Source of the DNA: JADGOV01 sp963814355
Lineage (GTDB): Bacteria; Actinomycetota; Actinomycetes; JADGOV01
DNA: 64,000 nucleotides
Direction of reading: 5' to 3'
Assembly (NCBI GenBank): GCA_963814355.1
Contig: CAWFCZ010000006.1
Location: forward strand, 186,001-250,000
The position numbers were made by a program, and so were the translations under genes. Below, one piece after another: positions 1 through 8,646 of the stretch. Numbering within the stretch: the stretch's first letter is position 1; each line of letters begins with the position of its first letter. Below the pieces are notes generated by a model, which saw only the letters and a list, made by a program, of their open reading frames with translations, was not told the DNA's origin and made no database searches.

Positions 1-369
1 ACGCACGGCGAGCGGACGGAGTGCAGTTCCTGTGCTTCCTTCCGGCGATCAGCAAGGACGCCCTGAAGAAGATCGGGAAGCGGGTACGGTCCTGGAGACT
101 GCACCGGCGGACCGGCAGCAGCGCCGAAGACCTCGCCCGCATGATCAATCCGGTGGTGAGGGGGGGTGGATGGCCTACTACGGCGCCTTCTACCGTTCGG
201 CGCTGTATCCCGTGCTCCATCGCATCAACACCTACCTGCTGCGGTGGATCATGAACAAGTACAAGAAGCTCCGCACCTGGAAGAAAGCGATCCAGTCGAT
301 GAGCCGCGCGGCGGTGTCACAGCCGCGGTACTTCGCACACTGGGCCTGGGCGAAACCGGCTGCCAGATG
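1..369 (+). pseudogene. Group II intron maturase, C-terminal fragment, frameshifted
   Basis: C-terminal part of a group II intron-encoded reverse transcriptase/maturase; the start lies before the window. The first frame has SWRLHRRTGSSAEDLARMIN and the second has GWMAYYGAFYRSALYPVL, then IMNKYKKLRTWKKA and YFAHWAWAKPAAR, the usual maturase and DNA-binding tail. The two frames meet at a run of G near position 160, so the protein is interrupted unless that is a sequence error. An intron 3' end in the same orientation lies at 1497-1566, so this is the ORF of that intron. IS630-a now sits between the ORF and domain V. Confidence 0.82.
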
Positions 370-389
370 ATACCCAACACGGTCGTAAG

Positions 390-1467
390 TAACTGGACTT
401 CGTGGTCGTTTCTTGGGATAATGATGTGTGCGCGAGAACGATGGCCGGAAGTTGGATCACGCGACGTTGGAGCAGCTGCGTTTGCGGGCGGTGGAGGCGG
501 TTGAGTCGGGGATGCATCCGGAGGATGTGGCGGCCGCGATGGGGATGCGGCGGAGCACGGTGTATGGGTGGTTGGCGAAGTGCCGGGAAGGCGGCAAGGA
601 GGCGCTGCGGGCGCGGCCGGTGCCGGGCCGTCCGCCGAAGCTGAGCGGTGAGCAGATGCGCCGGGTGTACACGCTGGTCTGTGGGGTTGATCCGCGGCAG
701 CTGCAGTTCGAGTTCGCGTTGTGGACCCGGGATCTGGTCCGGCAGTTGATCCGCCGGGAGTTCGGGGTGTCGTTGTCGGCGGTGTCGGTGGGCCGGCTGC
801 TGCGCCGGTTGGGCCTGTCGCCGCAGCGGCCGTTGTGGCGGGCCTGGCAGGCCGATCCCGACGCGGTGGCCCGGTGGAAGGCGGAGGAGTTCCCGGCGAT
901 CCGGGCGGCGGCGAAGGCCGAGGGCGCCACGGTGTACTTCGCCGACGAGGCCGGGCTGCGCTCGGACTATCACGCCGGCACCACCTGGGCACCGGTCGGG
1001 CGGACCCCGATCGTGAAGGCCACCGGCGCCCGGCACAGCCTGAACATGATCTCCGCGGTGACCGCTCAAGGGCTGCTGCGGTTCGCCACCTACACCGGGT
1101 CGTTCACCGCCGAACGGTTCATCGAGTTCTGCGCGAAGCTTCTCGTGGACACCGACGGCCCGGTCTACCTGATCGTCGACGGGCACCCCACCCACAAAGC
1201 CAAGTCGGTCAAAGCCTTCGTCGCCGCCACCGAGGGACGGCTGAAGCTGTACGTGCTCCCCGCCTACTCCCCGCAGCTCAACCCCGACGAGTGGGTCTGG
1301 AAGAATGTGAAACACGACCGCGTCGGACGCACCACCCCGCGCACCGCAGACGAGTTCAAAGCCAACATCCTCGCCGCACTGCGCCGGCTGCAGAAACTCC
1401 CACGCCTCGTCCGCGCGTTCTTCGCCGACCCCGACCTCGCCTACATCACCGCATGATCTGTCCACTA
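390..1467 (+). mobile_element. IS630-a, inserted in the group II intron
   Basis: A complete-looking IS630-family element. The ends are short and imperfect: the left end after TA at 390-391 and the right end before TA at 1466-1467 share TGGAC in inverted order, as expected for the family's TA target duplication. It lies between the maturase stop (369) and intron domain V (1497). End positions are good to a few bases. Confidence 0.7.
428..1456 (+). CDS. IS630 family transposase
   Basis: DDE transposase of 342 residues that cuts and pastes IS630-a. The N-terminal third holds paired helix-turn-helix segments (HPEDVAAAMGMRRSTVYGWL, then a region around LIRREFGVSLSAVSVGRLL). The catalytic domain follows with D in YFADEAG, D in VDGHPTHKAK and E in PQLNPDEWVW, in IS630 order and spacing. 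Length is normal and no frameshift is visible, so it could be active. It is a divergent homologue of IS630-b on the other strand at 15886-16926. Start choice is uncertain; the first residues MRENDGRKLDH are shared with IS630-b, which supports it. Confidence 0.93.
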   Translation: MRENDGRKLDHATLEQLRLRAVEAVESGMHPEDVAAAMGMRRSTVYGWLAKCREGGKEALRARPVPGRPPKLSGEQMRRVYTLVCGVDPRQLQFEFALWTRDLVRQLIRREFGVSLSAVSVGRLLRRLGLSPQRPLWRAWQADPDAVARWKAEEFPAIRAAAKAEGATVYFADEAGLRSDYHAGTTWAPVGRTPIVKATGARHSLNMISAVTAQGLLRFATYTGSFTAERFIEFCAKLLVDTDGPVYLIVDGHPTHKAKSVKAFVAATEGRLKLYVLPAYSPQLNPDEWVWKNVKHDRVGRTTPRTADEFKANILAALRRLQKLPRLVRAFFADPDLAYITA

Positions 1468-1496
1468 ACCAATGAACTCTTTAGTAAGGGCAACAG

Positions 1497-1566
1497 GAGC
1501 CGTATGACGGGAGACTGTCACGTACGGATCCGTGGGAGCCGGGGGGCGCGATTCCCCCCGGCTACC
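1497..1566 (+). ncRNA. Group II intron domains V and VI (3' end)
   Basis: The sequence starting GAGCCGTATG and closing with CACGTACGGATC matches the domain V hairpin of bacterial group II introns. It is followed by a G-rich/C-rich hairpin around GGGGGGCGCGATTCCCCCC with an unpaired A, as in domain VI, and ends near GGCTACCC. This is the ribozyme core of the intron whose maturase tail is at 1-369. Just downstream the sequence is a tyrosine recombinase on the opposite strand, so the intron sat antisense in that gene. Confidence 0.8.
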
Positions 1567-1673
1567 CGACCTTCAGATACCGCTGCGTGGTCGACAAGTG
1601 GGCGTGCCCGAGGACCCACTGCACGTCGCTCAACGACATCTGCGGATCGCGGGCCATCCGATACGCCGCCGTG
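1562..1673 (-). pseudogene. Tyrosine recombinase, C-terminal fragment (3' side of the RIT-A1 target)
   Basis: Read on the minus strand this encodes HTAAYRMARDPQMSLSDVQ, WVLGHAHLSTT and QRYL. These are the second half of the HxLRH box, the LGHxxLxTT motif and the catalytic tyrosine of a tyrosine recombinase. It continues the gene whose 5' part ends in SLHDLRH at about 5256; RIT-A1 lies between. The reading frame then meets a stop inside the group II intron 3' end, so the true C-terminus lies beyond the intron, outside the window. Confidence 0.85.
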
Positions 1674-1679
1674 TGCCGG

Positions 1680-1699
1680 TTATGGGGAATTCCCCATAA
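1680..1699. repeat. 20-bp perfect palindrome beside RIT-A1
   Basis: TTATGGGGAATTCCCCATAA, flanked by TGCCGG on the left and CCGGCA on the right. It lies only at the ritA end of RIT-A1, next to the 3' part of the interrupted recombinase. The same 20 bases lie at the same relative place beside RIT-A2 (31705-31724). It looks like two element-end arms fused without interior sequence. Confidence 0.95.
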
Positions 1700-1705
1700 C
1701 CGGCA

Positions 1706-1787
1706 TTACGCGGACGGCCGTGTTATGCGCCCTGCTGGCCCGGGCCGCTTTGTGACCAACGGGTTTGACGTGTCGTTGTCCGCATAA
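1706..1787. repeat. RIT-A1 left terminal inverted repeat
   Basis: 82-bp unit bounded by inverted 10-bp arms (TTACGCGGAC at the outer edge, GTCCGCATAA at the inner edge). It matches the reverse complement of 5169-5250 with a few mismatches. The arms are the likely recombinase binding sites. Confidence 0.92.
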
Positions 1788-1885
1788 TCCCGGGTGTCGG
1801 GGCAGCTTCCCGGCGTGCTGAGCGCTGCGCCTGCTCGGCGAAGAATCGCCTGTTCATTCCGATTCTGGATGAAGGGTGATTCGCC

Positions 1886-3151
1886 ATGGGCGATGTTGGT
1901 GTCAGGGACGCCGCGGACCGCGTGGTGGCGGTGGTGCGCGATGCGGGGCGGGATGAGTACACGGTCTGCAGGTACCAGGTCGTGCTGGAACGGTTCGCTG
2001 CTTTCTTGACGGGTCGCGGCGTGGACACCGCAAGCGAGTTGGTGTGCATCGACTTCATCGCGAACCAGACCGGCGTCCGGTTGGCGGCGTTGCGTGAGCC
2101 GGTCAAAGACAGGGCTGTCCAGGCCGTTCGTCGGCCGGTGCTGTTGATGGCGGAGGTGCTGGCGGGCCGGGCGGTCGACGTCGACCGCCCAGTGATCCCG
2201 GCGAAGGACGGGTGTCCGGCAAGGTTCCGTCAGCTCAGGGACGACTACCTCGCCTCGTGCCGCCGTCGCGGCAACGCCGAGGCGACCGTGGTCACGAAGG
2301 ACAGGGCGGCCAGCCGGTTCTTGGCCTACCTGGTCGAGATGGGCATCGACGATCTCGCGGCGCTCGGCGTGCGTGACGTGTCCGGGTTCTTGCTGCGTCA
2401 ACGTGGGCTGCGACGCACGACGATCGCGTCCCTGAGGTCATGCCTGGCCGACTTCCTCGGCGCCTTGGCCGCGGCGGGGCAGGCACCGGCCGGCCTGGCA
2501 GATCGTCTGCCGCCGCACCGCCACGTCCGTCACGAGTCCGACCCGCACCTGTGGACCGCGGAGGAGATCCGCCAGTTACTGGCCAGGATCGACCGCCAGT
2601 CCGCCACCGGGAAGCGCGACTACGCGATGATCCTGACGACCGCCCGGCTGGGGCTGCGGATCTCGGATCTGCGCGGCCTGGAACTGGGCGATCTCGACTG
2701 GCGCGCGAAACAGGTCACGATCGTCCAACAGAAAACCGGACGGCCGTTGCGGCTGCCGCTGCTCGACGACGTCGGCTGGGCGATCATTGACTACATCCGC
2801 GACGGCCGGCCCGAGACGGCCTGCCCGAAGGTGTTCATCAAGCATCGGCACCCGTTCGACGTGTTCGGGTCCTCATCCTCGGTCGCCTCCCGGCTGCCGC
2901 GGCACGCCGCCCGGGCCGGGATCGTGTTCCCGCCGGGCCAGGTCTGCGGGATGCATTCCCTGCGCGGCGCGCTCGCGGTCGCGATGATCGGCGGAGGCAC
3001 CCCGATCCCGGTGGTGTCGGCCGTGCTGGGACACGCCTCGAGCGACACGACCCAGGCCTACTACCTGCGTTTCGACGTCGAACGGCTACGCCGTTGCGCG
3101 TTGGACGTCGAAGACGTCACCGAAGGCGACCGGGCCGGTGAGCGCCGGTGA
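1886..3151 (+). CDS. ritA: RIT-A1 first tyrosine recombinase (RitA type)
   Basis: 421-residue site-specific recombinase, likely the first of three acting together on the element ends. N-terminal SAM-like core-binding region, then the catalytic domain: Arg I in ARLGLRISDLRGLELGDL, the second box in HSLRGALAVAM, His/Trp position in LGHASSDTT and the nucleophile Tyr in QAYYLRF. The start ATG follows GAAGGGTG at a reasonable distance. It overlaps the next gene by four bases (GTGA), so translation is coupled. Length and order agree with RitA of RIT elements. No damage seen. Confidence 0.92.
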   Translation: MGDVGVRDAADRVVAVVRDAGRDEYTVCRYQVVLERFAAFLTGRGVDTASELVCIDFIANQTGVRLAALREPVKDRAVQAVRRPVLLMAEVLAGRAVDVDRPVIPAKDGCPARFRQLRDDYLASCRRRGNAEATVVTKDRAASRFLAYLVEMGIDDLAALGVRDVSGFLLRQRGLRRTTIASLRSCLADFLGALAAAGQAPAGLADRLPPHRHVRHESDPHLWTAEEIRQLLARIDRQSATGKRDYAMILTTARLGLRISDLRGLELGDLDWRAKQVTIVQQKTGRPLRLPLLDDVGWAIIDYIRDGRPETACPKVFIKHRHPFDVFGSSSSVASRLPRHAARAGIVFPPGQVCGMHSLRGALAVAMIGGGTPIPVVSAVLGHASSDTTQAYYLRFDVERLRRCALDVEDVTEGDRAGERR

Positions 3152-4113
3152 GCGCGACACCTGAACCGACGCTGCCGGAGCTGGTCGCCGAGCTTGCCGC
3201 GCTGCGGCACGCCGGCGGGTACCGGTTCAAGGTCCCACAGCGGGTGCTGCGCCAGTTCGTTGAGCACTGCCGGCGGCAGGGCTACCCGGACGCCTCGATC
3301 ACCAAGGAGGCGGTCGAGGGGTTCCGCTACGGCCGACACCTGCGGGCCTCCACGGTCCGGCGCAACGAGTTGGTGCTGCGGCAACTGGCCGAGCATGCCC
3401 GAGCCGCTGGCTGGGATGCGCATCTCCCGGACGCGGCCACCCAGGTGCGGGTCCCCCATCAGCCGCCGTATGTGTTCACCGACGCCGAGACGCGGCGGTT
3501 GTTCACCGCGATCGACTCCCAGCCGATGTCGAGCTTCTCGAACAAGGCGCTGGTCGACCCGGTCCTGTTCCGGGTGCTCTACGGCGCCGGGCTGCGGGTG
3601 TCCGAGGCGCTGAACCTGCTCCTGCCGGACGTGGACACGAGCGCCGCGACGCTGCAGATCCGCGATTCGAAGAACGGTGAGGGCAGGACCATCCCGGTCA
3701 CCGCCCGGCTCGCCGCCACCCTGCACGCCTACACCGCGGCCGCGCACCCGGCCCCGGAACCCAGCGACCACGTGTTTTACAGCAGGGCGGGAGGAAGGCC
3801 GATCAACCAGTCGACCGTCTACCTGCGCTTCCGCGGCTACCTCGCCGACGCCGACATCCCGCACTTCACCGGTGGCCCGCATCCGCACTCGCTGCGCCAC
3901 GGCTTCGCCGTCGCCAACCTGCGACGGTGGGCCACCGACAACGCCGACCTGGCCGTGATGCTGCCCTACCTGGCCTGCTACATGGGCCACACCGATCTTC
4001 GCGGAACCCAGTACTACCTGCGCCTGACCGCGGACGCCTACCCCGAGGTGATGGCCAAGGCCCAGGTCCGCTTCGGCTACGTCATCCCCGAACCGGCCGG
4101 AGACCGGTCGTGA
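3148..4113 (+). CDS. ritB: RIT-A1 second tyrosine recombinase (RitB type)
   Basis: 321-residue tyrosine recombinase with GTG start overlapping the end of ritA. Catalytic signatures: Arg I in YGAGLRVSEALNLLL, Lys-region strand DSKNGEGRTIPV, HSLRHGFAVANL, then MGHTDLRGTQYYLRL with the catalytic Tyr. It is the shortest of the three, as is usual for RitB. It ends by overlapping the GTG of ritC. It differs from the RIT-A2 copy by a Glu-for-Asp change in the segment VEGFRYG. Confidence 0.92.
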   Translation: MSATPEPTLPELVAELAALRHAGGYRFKVPQRVLRQFVEHCRRQGYPDASITKEAVEGFRYGRHLRASTVRRNELVLRQLAEHARAAGWDAHLPDAATQVRVPHQPPYVFTDAETRRLFTAIDSQPMSSFSNKALVDPVLFRVLYGAGLRVSEALNLLLPDVDTSAATLQIRDSKNGEGRTIPVTARLAATLHAYTAAAHPAPEPSDHVFYSRAGGRPINQSTVYLRFRGYLADADIPHFTGGPHPHSLRHGFAVANLRRWATDNADLAVMLPYLACYMGHTDLRGTQYYLRLTADAYPEVMAKAQVRFGYVIPEPAGDRS

Positions 4114-5153
4114 GCCCGCGGCCGGCGCCACCGGCGGATCCGGCCGGGCGGTGGCTGACGAAGTTCTTCACCGACCACTTGGCCGGGGAACGCGCCGCGT
4201 CGGCCCGGACCATAGCCTCCTACCGGGACGCGATGAAGCTGCTGCTCACCTGGTTCAAAGACGTCGAGCACATACCGCCCGAGAAGCTACGCCTCGTCGA
4301 CATCGACCGCTCACGGGTCCTGCGGTTCCTCGGCTGGCTGGAGACCGAGCGCGGCTGCTCGCCGGCCACCCGCAACCAGCGCCTCGCGGTGATCAAGTCG
4401 TTCTGCCGCTACACCGCCGTCGAACAGCCCGCCCACCTCGACCAGATCACTCACGTACTGGCGATCCGGCAGAAGAACACCCCGGCCCCGGACCTCGGGC
4501 ACCTGACCGGCGAGGAGATCAAGGCCCTGCTCGCCGAACCAGGCACCGCCACCACACGCGCGGTCAGGGACACCGTTCTGCTCGCCCTGGCCTACGACAC
4601 CGGCGCCCGCGTCCAAGAGCTCTGCGACCTCGACGTCGCCGACGTCCGCCGCTCCACACCGATCACCGTGAGCATCCACGGCAAAGGCTCCAAGATCCGC
4701 TACGTCCCCGTCATGGACCCGACGGCCCGCCTCCTCGCCGACTACCTGAACCACCTCAAGCCGCACCCCGCCATCGGAGCCGACGCGAACCCGCTGTTCA
4801 GCGGACCGCACCACACGAGGCTGACCCGTTCCGGGGTCGCCAAGATCCTCGCCCGCCACGTGCGAGCCGTCCGGGCCCGCGAGCCCGGCTGGGCTCCCGG
4901 ACTGCCGGTCACGCCCCATACCCTCAGGCGGAGCCGGGCGATGCACCTCATCCAAGCCGGCGTCAACCTGATCTACATCCGCGATCTGCTCGGCCACGCT
5001 GACGTCTCCACCACCGAGATCTACGCCCGCGCCGACGCCGAGACAAAACGAAACGCGATCGAGAACGCCTACCAGCCGCTCACCCCGGACGCCCTGCCCG
5101 ACTGGACCTCCGACACCTCTCTGGTCAGCTGGCTCGACACGCTCGGGAAATGA
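4110..5153 (+). CDS. ritC: RIT-A1 third tyrosine recombinase (RitC type)
   Basis: 347-residue tyrosine recombinase. The GTG at 4110 overlaps the ritB stop and gives the same coupling as ritA/ritB; a longer upstream reading frame is not needed. The N-terminal core-binding domain includes AASARTIASYRDAMKLLLTW. The catalytic part has YDTGARVQELCDLDV (Arg I), GKGSKIRYVPV (Lys strand), HTLRRSRAMHL (box II) and LLGHADVSTTEIYARAD (Tyr). It ends just inside the right inverted repeat. Confidence 0.92.
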   Translation: MSPRPAPPADPAGRWLTKFFTDHLAGERAASARTIASYRDAMKLLLTWFKDVEHIPPEKLRLVDIDRSRVLRFLGWLETERGCSPATRNQRLAVIKSFCRYTAVEQPAHLDQITHVLAIRQKNTPAPDLGHLTGEEIKALLAEPGTATTRAVRDTVLLALAYDTGARVQELCDLDVADVRRSTPITVSIHGKGSKIRYVPVMDPTARLLADYLNHLKPHPAIGADANPLFSGPHHTRLTRSGVAKILARHVRAVRAREPGWAPGLPVTPHTLRRSRAMHLIQAGVNLIYIRDLLGHADVSTTEIYARADAETKRNAIENAYQPLTPDALPDWTSDTSLVSWLDTLGK

Positions 5154-5168
5154 CACCGGCACCCGGGA

Positions 5169-5250
5169 TTATGCGGACAACGACACGTCAAACCCGTTCC
5201 TCACAAGGCGGCCCGGGCCAGCAAGGCGCATAACGCGGCCGTCCGCGTAA
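5169..5250. repeat. RIT-A1 right terminal inverted repeat
   Basis: Inverted partner of 1706-1787, same 82-bp length and arm layout. The interrupted recombinase gene on the minus strand reads into it and stops at the TAA of the inner arm, giving a tail ending DVSLSA. Confidence 0.92.
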
Positions 5251-6290
5251 TGCCGCAGATCGTGCAATGACCAATTCGCGCCCAACACCGCACTGGCGCG
5301 GGTGAACATCAACCGGGCGGCGTCGTAACCCAGCGCACGGAACGGCTTGCGCAGCGTCCACCACAACGGCTGGTCCCGACCCGCCGGCACCAAGCCGTGC
5401 ATCTGCGCCTCGTAGAGCCGCAGCCACACGAACGCGTCCGGCGAGGCCGGCACCTGCTGCAACGCCCGCGTCCCCTTACGGATCACCGTGAGCAACTGCC
5501 GGCCGGGGTCCACGTCACCGACCGCGACGCCGAGCAACTCAGCGGCCCGCGCGCCAGTCGAGACCCAGAACGCCACCAGCGCCCGGTCGCGGTGCGAGCC
5601 CAGCTGCGCGAAAACCTCGTTGAACCGCTCGTCCGGGATGCAGCGCGGTGCGCGCTGCGCCAGCGTCGGACGGTACCGGCCCGTCCGCTGCGCGACCGGC
5701 GCCTCCATCGGGCTGCGATGCACCCGCCGGCCCCGGCTCAACGGGAACGGGTTCACCATCGGCCCGCTTCCGGCCTCGACATGGAAGTCGTAGAAGCCGC
5801 GCAGCACGCTCTCGCAATGCGCGACCGTCGTCGCCGCGAACCGCTCGCCCGGCCCGCGTTTACCGGTCACCTCGTTCGGCGCACCAGAGGTGTTCGCGCG
5901 GGATCGTTCCGGCTGCCGTTCGGGATAGCGCCAGTGCGGCCGTGCCGGCTTACTTGCGGTCTGCAGCCAACGGCAGAAATCCCGCGCCTCGGCCCGGGTC
6001 GCCTGGTCCCACGCGATCTCGACCGCCCACAGGAATCGGAACCAGCGCAACAGGTCCATGCCATAGGACCGCTGCGTCGCCGCCGAGCGGCCGCACGCCA
6101 CCAACTCGGCGAAGAACACTCCCGCCGCGCCGATCACGGCACCGTCCGGGTCCAGCAGGCGGTACGGCTCGAACAGGTTCCCTGTCGCCTCCAACGAGCC
6201 CGACAGCGGGACCTTCAACAACGTCAGCTCACGCGGCGAATCGCCCTCGTTCAACACGAGGCCGCACGCTAGCTCCGCTGTCGCGTCCAA
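5251..6290 (-). pseudogene. Tyrosine recombinase, 5' part (target of RIT-A1)
   Basis: About 345 residues of a tyrosine recombinase up to the second catalytic box. Seen in order: core-binding segment AATQRSYGMDLLRWFRFLW, Arg I region FWVSTGARAAELLGVAVGDV, Lys strand VIRKGTRALQQVP, then NWSLHDLRH, where RIT-A1 interrupts it. The 3' remainder is at 1562-1673. The N-terminus may also be cut, because the IS110 fragment starts about 30 bases upstream. Without RIT-A1 the gene would read HDLRHTAAYRMA across the junction. Confidence 0.88.
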
Positions 6291-6319
6291 CGCGGGACCC
6301 GCCGTCGGCGTCCCCCAGT

Positions 6320-6637
6320 AGTTCGGCTAATTAACAGGTCCGTTTTGACCCGATCCCCGGATGGCCGCTGCAGCTTCGACGGCGCCGCCACCACACACCC
6401 GATGCCACGTCCGGTCAGGCCCCGGGCCAACCCGTAGCGTGTCGGCCCGGCCTCATACACCACCGCGACCGGACCGGGCAGGCCCCGCAACCAGCACAGC
6501 ACCGCCTCCGGCTGTGGACACAGCCGCGCCCGGAACACCTCACCCGTGTCGCCGTCGATGCCGCAGGCCACCACCGACCGCGCGTGCACATCCAGACCGA
6601 CACTCGTACGCTCTCGTTCCACCGGGGCCTCCCGCAA
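6320..6637 (-). pseudogene. IS110 family transposase, N-terminal fragment
   Basis: About 100 residues matching the RuvC-like DEDD domain start of IS110 transposases: VGLDVHARSVVACGID, VAVVYEAGPTRYGLARGL and a final RVKTDL, after which the normal KTDRRDA continuation is lost. The rest of the element is missing. Translation starts MREAPVERERT. Confidence 0.8.
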
Positions 6638-6732
6638 ATGTAGGCACTACCGGCCAGGCTCACCCCGACCGGCAACCCACGACAACTTGCGAGCGAGGCC
6701 CCGGCCCGAACAACCAGGCACCTCCATACCGT

Positions 6733-6889
6733 CTAATCCACCAGGTCTCCCGCGGCCTGCGCAGGGCGGCGGTGAACAACCTCGCGATCCAGGCGCTGGT
6801 AGCCGCCTACACCGCCGACAAGGCCATCGTCGACGAGTCCAGCGCCCGCGCCGCGGTCGCCGAAGTCACGGCAGACTGGCCAGCACCGC
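6733..6889 (+). pseudogene. Transposon helper AAA ATPase, C-terminal fragment
   Basis: Encodes LIHQVSRGLRRAAVNNLAI then QALVAAYTADKAIVDESS and ARAAVAEVTAD. This is the C-terminal lid region of the ExeA/TniB-like ATPases that accompany some DDE transposases. The same family, with more sequence, is at 13703-14126. No Walker motifs remain here. A strong terminator-like hairpin follows at 6904. Confidence 0.75.
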
Positions 6890-6903
6890 GTCGCGATCAC
6901 CAC

Positions 6904-6934
6904 GAAGCCCCGCCGGCCGAGCCGGCGGGGCTTC
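6904..6934 (+). terminator. Terminator-like hairpin after the ATPase fragment
   Basis: GAAGCCCCGCCGG, a CCGAG loop, then CCGGCGGGGCTTC: a 13-bp perfect stem followed by TCTT. It fits an intrinsic terminator for the ATPase gene whose tail lies just upstream. Confidence 0.6.
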
Positions 6935-6938
6935 TCTT

Positions 6939-7859
6939 AGTACGTGTTGGGAAAGCGCCGGCGCGCCTACGTGACTGCGGTGGCCGGTGTGATCACTGTG
7001 AGGTGTGCGATCTTCTTCCCCGGACCGCTATCCCTCGGATCTGACCGATAAGCAGTGGGCGCTGATCGAGCCGATGGTGCCTTTGCGCAGTGGTGGCCGG
7101 CCGGCGATCCACCCACGCCGGCGGATCGTTGAGGCGATCCTGTACGTGAACCGGACGGGGTGCTCGTGGCGGCAGCTGCCGCACGACTTCCCGCCGTGGG
7201 ACACCGTGTACTGGTACTTCAAGCGGTGGAACGCCGAGGGCACCACCGACCGGATCCACGACGCGCTACGTGATGCGGCCCGCGACGCCGCCGGCCGGGA
7301 CCCGTTGGCCTCGGCGGGGATCGTGGACGCCCAGTCGGTCAAGGGCGCCGACACCGTTGGCCGGAACTCCCGCGGCTTCGACGCGGGCAAGAAGGTCAAC
7401 GGGCGCAAGCGTCATGTCGTCGTGGACACGATCGGCCTGCTGGTGGTGGTGCTGGTCACCGCGGCCAGCGTGCAGGACCGCGATGGCGGCCGGCTGGTGT
7501 TGGACAAGGCCCGGATGGCGATGCCCTCGATCGTGCTGGTGTGGGCCGATGGCGGTTACGCCGGGCGGTGTGTGGAGTTCGCCCGCCGGATGCTGGCGGG
7601 TCACCCTGCACATCGTGAGGAAGCCCGAGGGCCAGCGCACGTTCGAGGTCCTGCCCCGCCGTTGGGTGGTCGAGCGCACCCTGTCCTGGCTGGTGCGCTG
7701 CCGCCGCCTGGACCGCGACTACGAACGGTTGCCCTCCCACGCCGAGGCCATGGTCAAGTGGGCCATGATCGGACTGATGACCCGACGGCTCGCGCCGTCA
7801 CCTGGCCGCCGGCCATGGCAGCCCGCCCGGGCCACATGATCCCTTTCCCAACACGTTCT
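6939..7859 (+). mobile_element. IS5 family element
   Basis: Terminal inverted repeats of 17 bp with one mismatch: AGTACGTGTTGGGAAAG at the left and the complement of AGAACGTGTTGGGAAAG at the right. They enclose a single, frameshifted transposase gene. It lies between the ATPase debris and an acyltransferase remnant. Confidence 0.82.
7005..7839 (+). pseudogene. IS5 family transposase, frameshifted
   Basis: First frame: DLTDKQWALIEPMVP, CSWRQLPHDFPPWDTVYWYF, first Asp in GIVDAQSVKGADTVG and second Asp in VWADGGYAGRCVEFAR. The second frame, entered near 7605, gives VTLHIVRKPEGQRTFEV, RRWVVERTLSWLVRCRRLDR with the Glu, and MIGLMTRRLA. Some IS5 groups use a programmed frameshift, but the site here (GCGGGTCACC) is not slippery and the shift falls inside the catalytic domain. 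I read it as a disabling mutation. Confidence 0.8.
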
Positions 7860-7874
7860 TACACTCAAACTAGA

Positions 7875-8086
7875 TCATCACCTTCAACGACGCCATCGTC
7901 GTCATCCCGCGCGTCGGTCAACACCAGGTCGGTGCGAACTCGACCATACTCCCGTATGTCCGCATCGGTGCTGGTGCGCTTATCGGTGCCGGCTCTGTTG
8001 TGACTCGCGATGTGCCTGCCGGGATGGTCGCGTTCGGTAATCCTGCGTCAGTACAGAAAGGGGTCGAAGACCCTGACCCTATCGCC
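7875..8086 (+). pseudogene. Hexapeptide-repeat acyltransferase, C-terminal fragment
   Basis: The frame reads ANSTILPYVRIGAGALIGAG then SVVTRDVPAGMVAFGNPA. These are left-handed beta-helix hexapeptide repeats ending in the GNPA motif of NeuD/WbbJ-type sugar O- or N-acetyltransferases. The N-terminal part is gone, cut by IS5. It probably belonged to the EPS locus that starts 560 bases downstream. Confidence 0.72.
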
Positions 8087-8087
8087 G

Positions 8088-8243
8088 GTTGGTCACAAGG
8101 CGTCGGTGAGCGCGCCACTGCGGATCACCCGCTCCAGCGTCTCCTACCACTTCGTGAAGTGGTCCGACGGCGGCGCGGCGACCCACGGGGTCACCGTGAC
8201 GGCGTGGAAGTCGCTCACCGTGACCTACGCCCGAGGGAGGTGA
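8088..8243 (+). pseudogene. C-terminal fragment of a secreted repeat-domain protein
   Basis: Encodes VGHKASVSAPLRITRSSVSY then HFVKWSDGGAATHGVTVTA and a stop after VTYARGR. The W-S-D-G-G and alternating beta pattern resembles the small beta-sandwich repeats at the end of secreted actinobacterial glycosidases and wall proteins. It is fused out of frame to the acyltransferase remnant. The parent protein cannot be named. Confidence 0.5.
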
Positions 8244-8646
8244 GCGGCCAAGCGTAAGGGGATCTTAGGAGTGCGCTCCGCACGACCGGATCGCCCGCCG
8301 ACAAAGCGGCGGGCGGAAAGTGCCGTCCGCTCTTTGCGTCCCTCCCGCCGGAAACTTGAGCAAGCATCGCAGAGCGGTGCTGACCAAGCCCACCGTCTCC
8401 GACTGAAGTCGGCCAAGCCAACATGCTGCTACCGGCACCAGCAGGCCGCAACATCCGCCAAAGGTATGATCCGTAATGGATCTCAAAATCCCAGCATATA
8501 CTGTGATAGACCGTGCAAGTGGCCCCGAAGTCTTCGGTCGGGGAAGCGAGCGCAGCAAGTGAATGATCATCGGGCGTGCGGAGGGGGCGGGTCGACGTGG
8601 GACCGGTTGGTCGATGGGGCGGTTGGGCACTGAAGGTTATCTGGCG
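8244..8646. other. Non-coding stretch before the EPS glycosyltransferase
   Basis: No gene seen. CCCGCCG-ACAAAG-CGGCGGG near 8289-8308 forms a short GC hairpin that could end upstream transcription. A TATACT at about 8496 is a possible -10 box; it would give a leader of about 140 bases before the start at 8647. Confidence 0.4.

Larger units (their letters stand above)
1706..5250 (+). mobile_element. RIT-A1, recombinase-in-trio element
   Basis: Three overlapping tyrosine recombinase genes between 82-bp inverted repeats (1706-1787 and 5169-5250; similarity extends about 12 bp further inward). Each repeat begins TTACGCGGAC and ends GTCCGCATAA. The element splits a minus-strand recombinase gene exactly at its HDLRHT codons: GCGGCA lies on one side, TGCCGG, the 20-bp palindrome and CCGGCA on the other. 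A nearly identical inverted copy is RIT-A2 (28153-31698). All three genes look intact, so this copy may still be mobile. Confidence 0.92.

Noticed and set aside
317..1465. 382-codon minus-strand frame opposite the IS630-a transposase
   Set aside because: Shadow of the transposase; no family features and no ribosome site.
1680..1699. Palindrome as a terminator or operator
   Set aside because: No T-run follows and it recurs only at RIT-A junctions, so a recombination site is the better reading.
3061..4131. Long open frames opposite ritB and ritC (also mirrored in RIT-A2)
   Set aside because: They are high-GC antisense shadows with Arg/Gly/Val-rich composition, and the opposite strand has clear recombinase motifs.
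7005..7839. Programmed frameshift producing an IS5 transposase
   Set aside because: The shift site is not slippery and lies in the catalytic domain. A disabling indel is simpler, though not proved.
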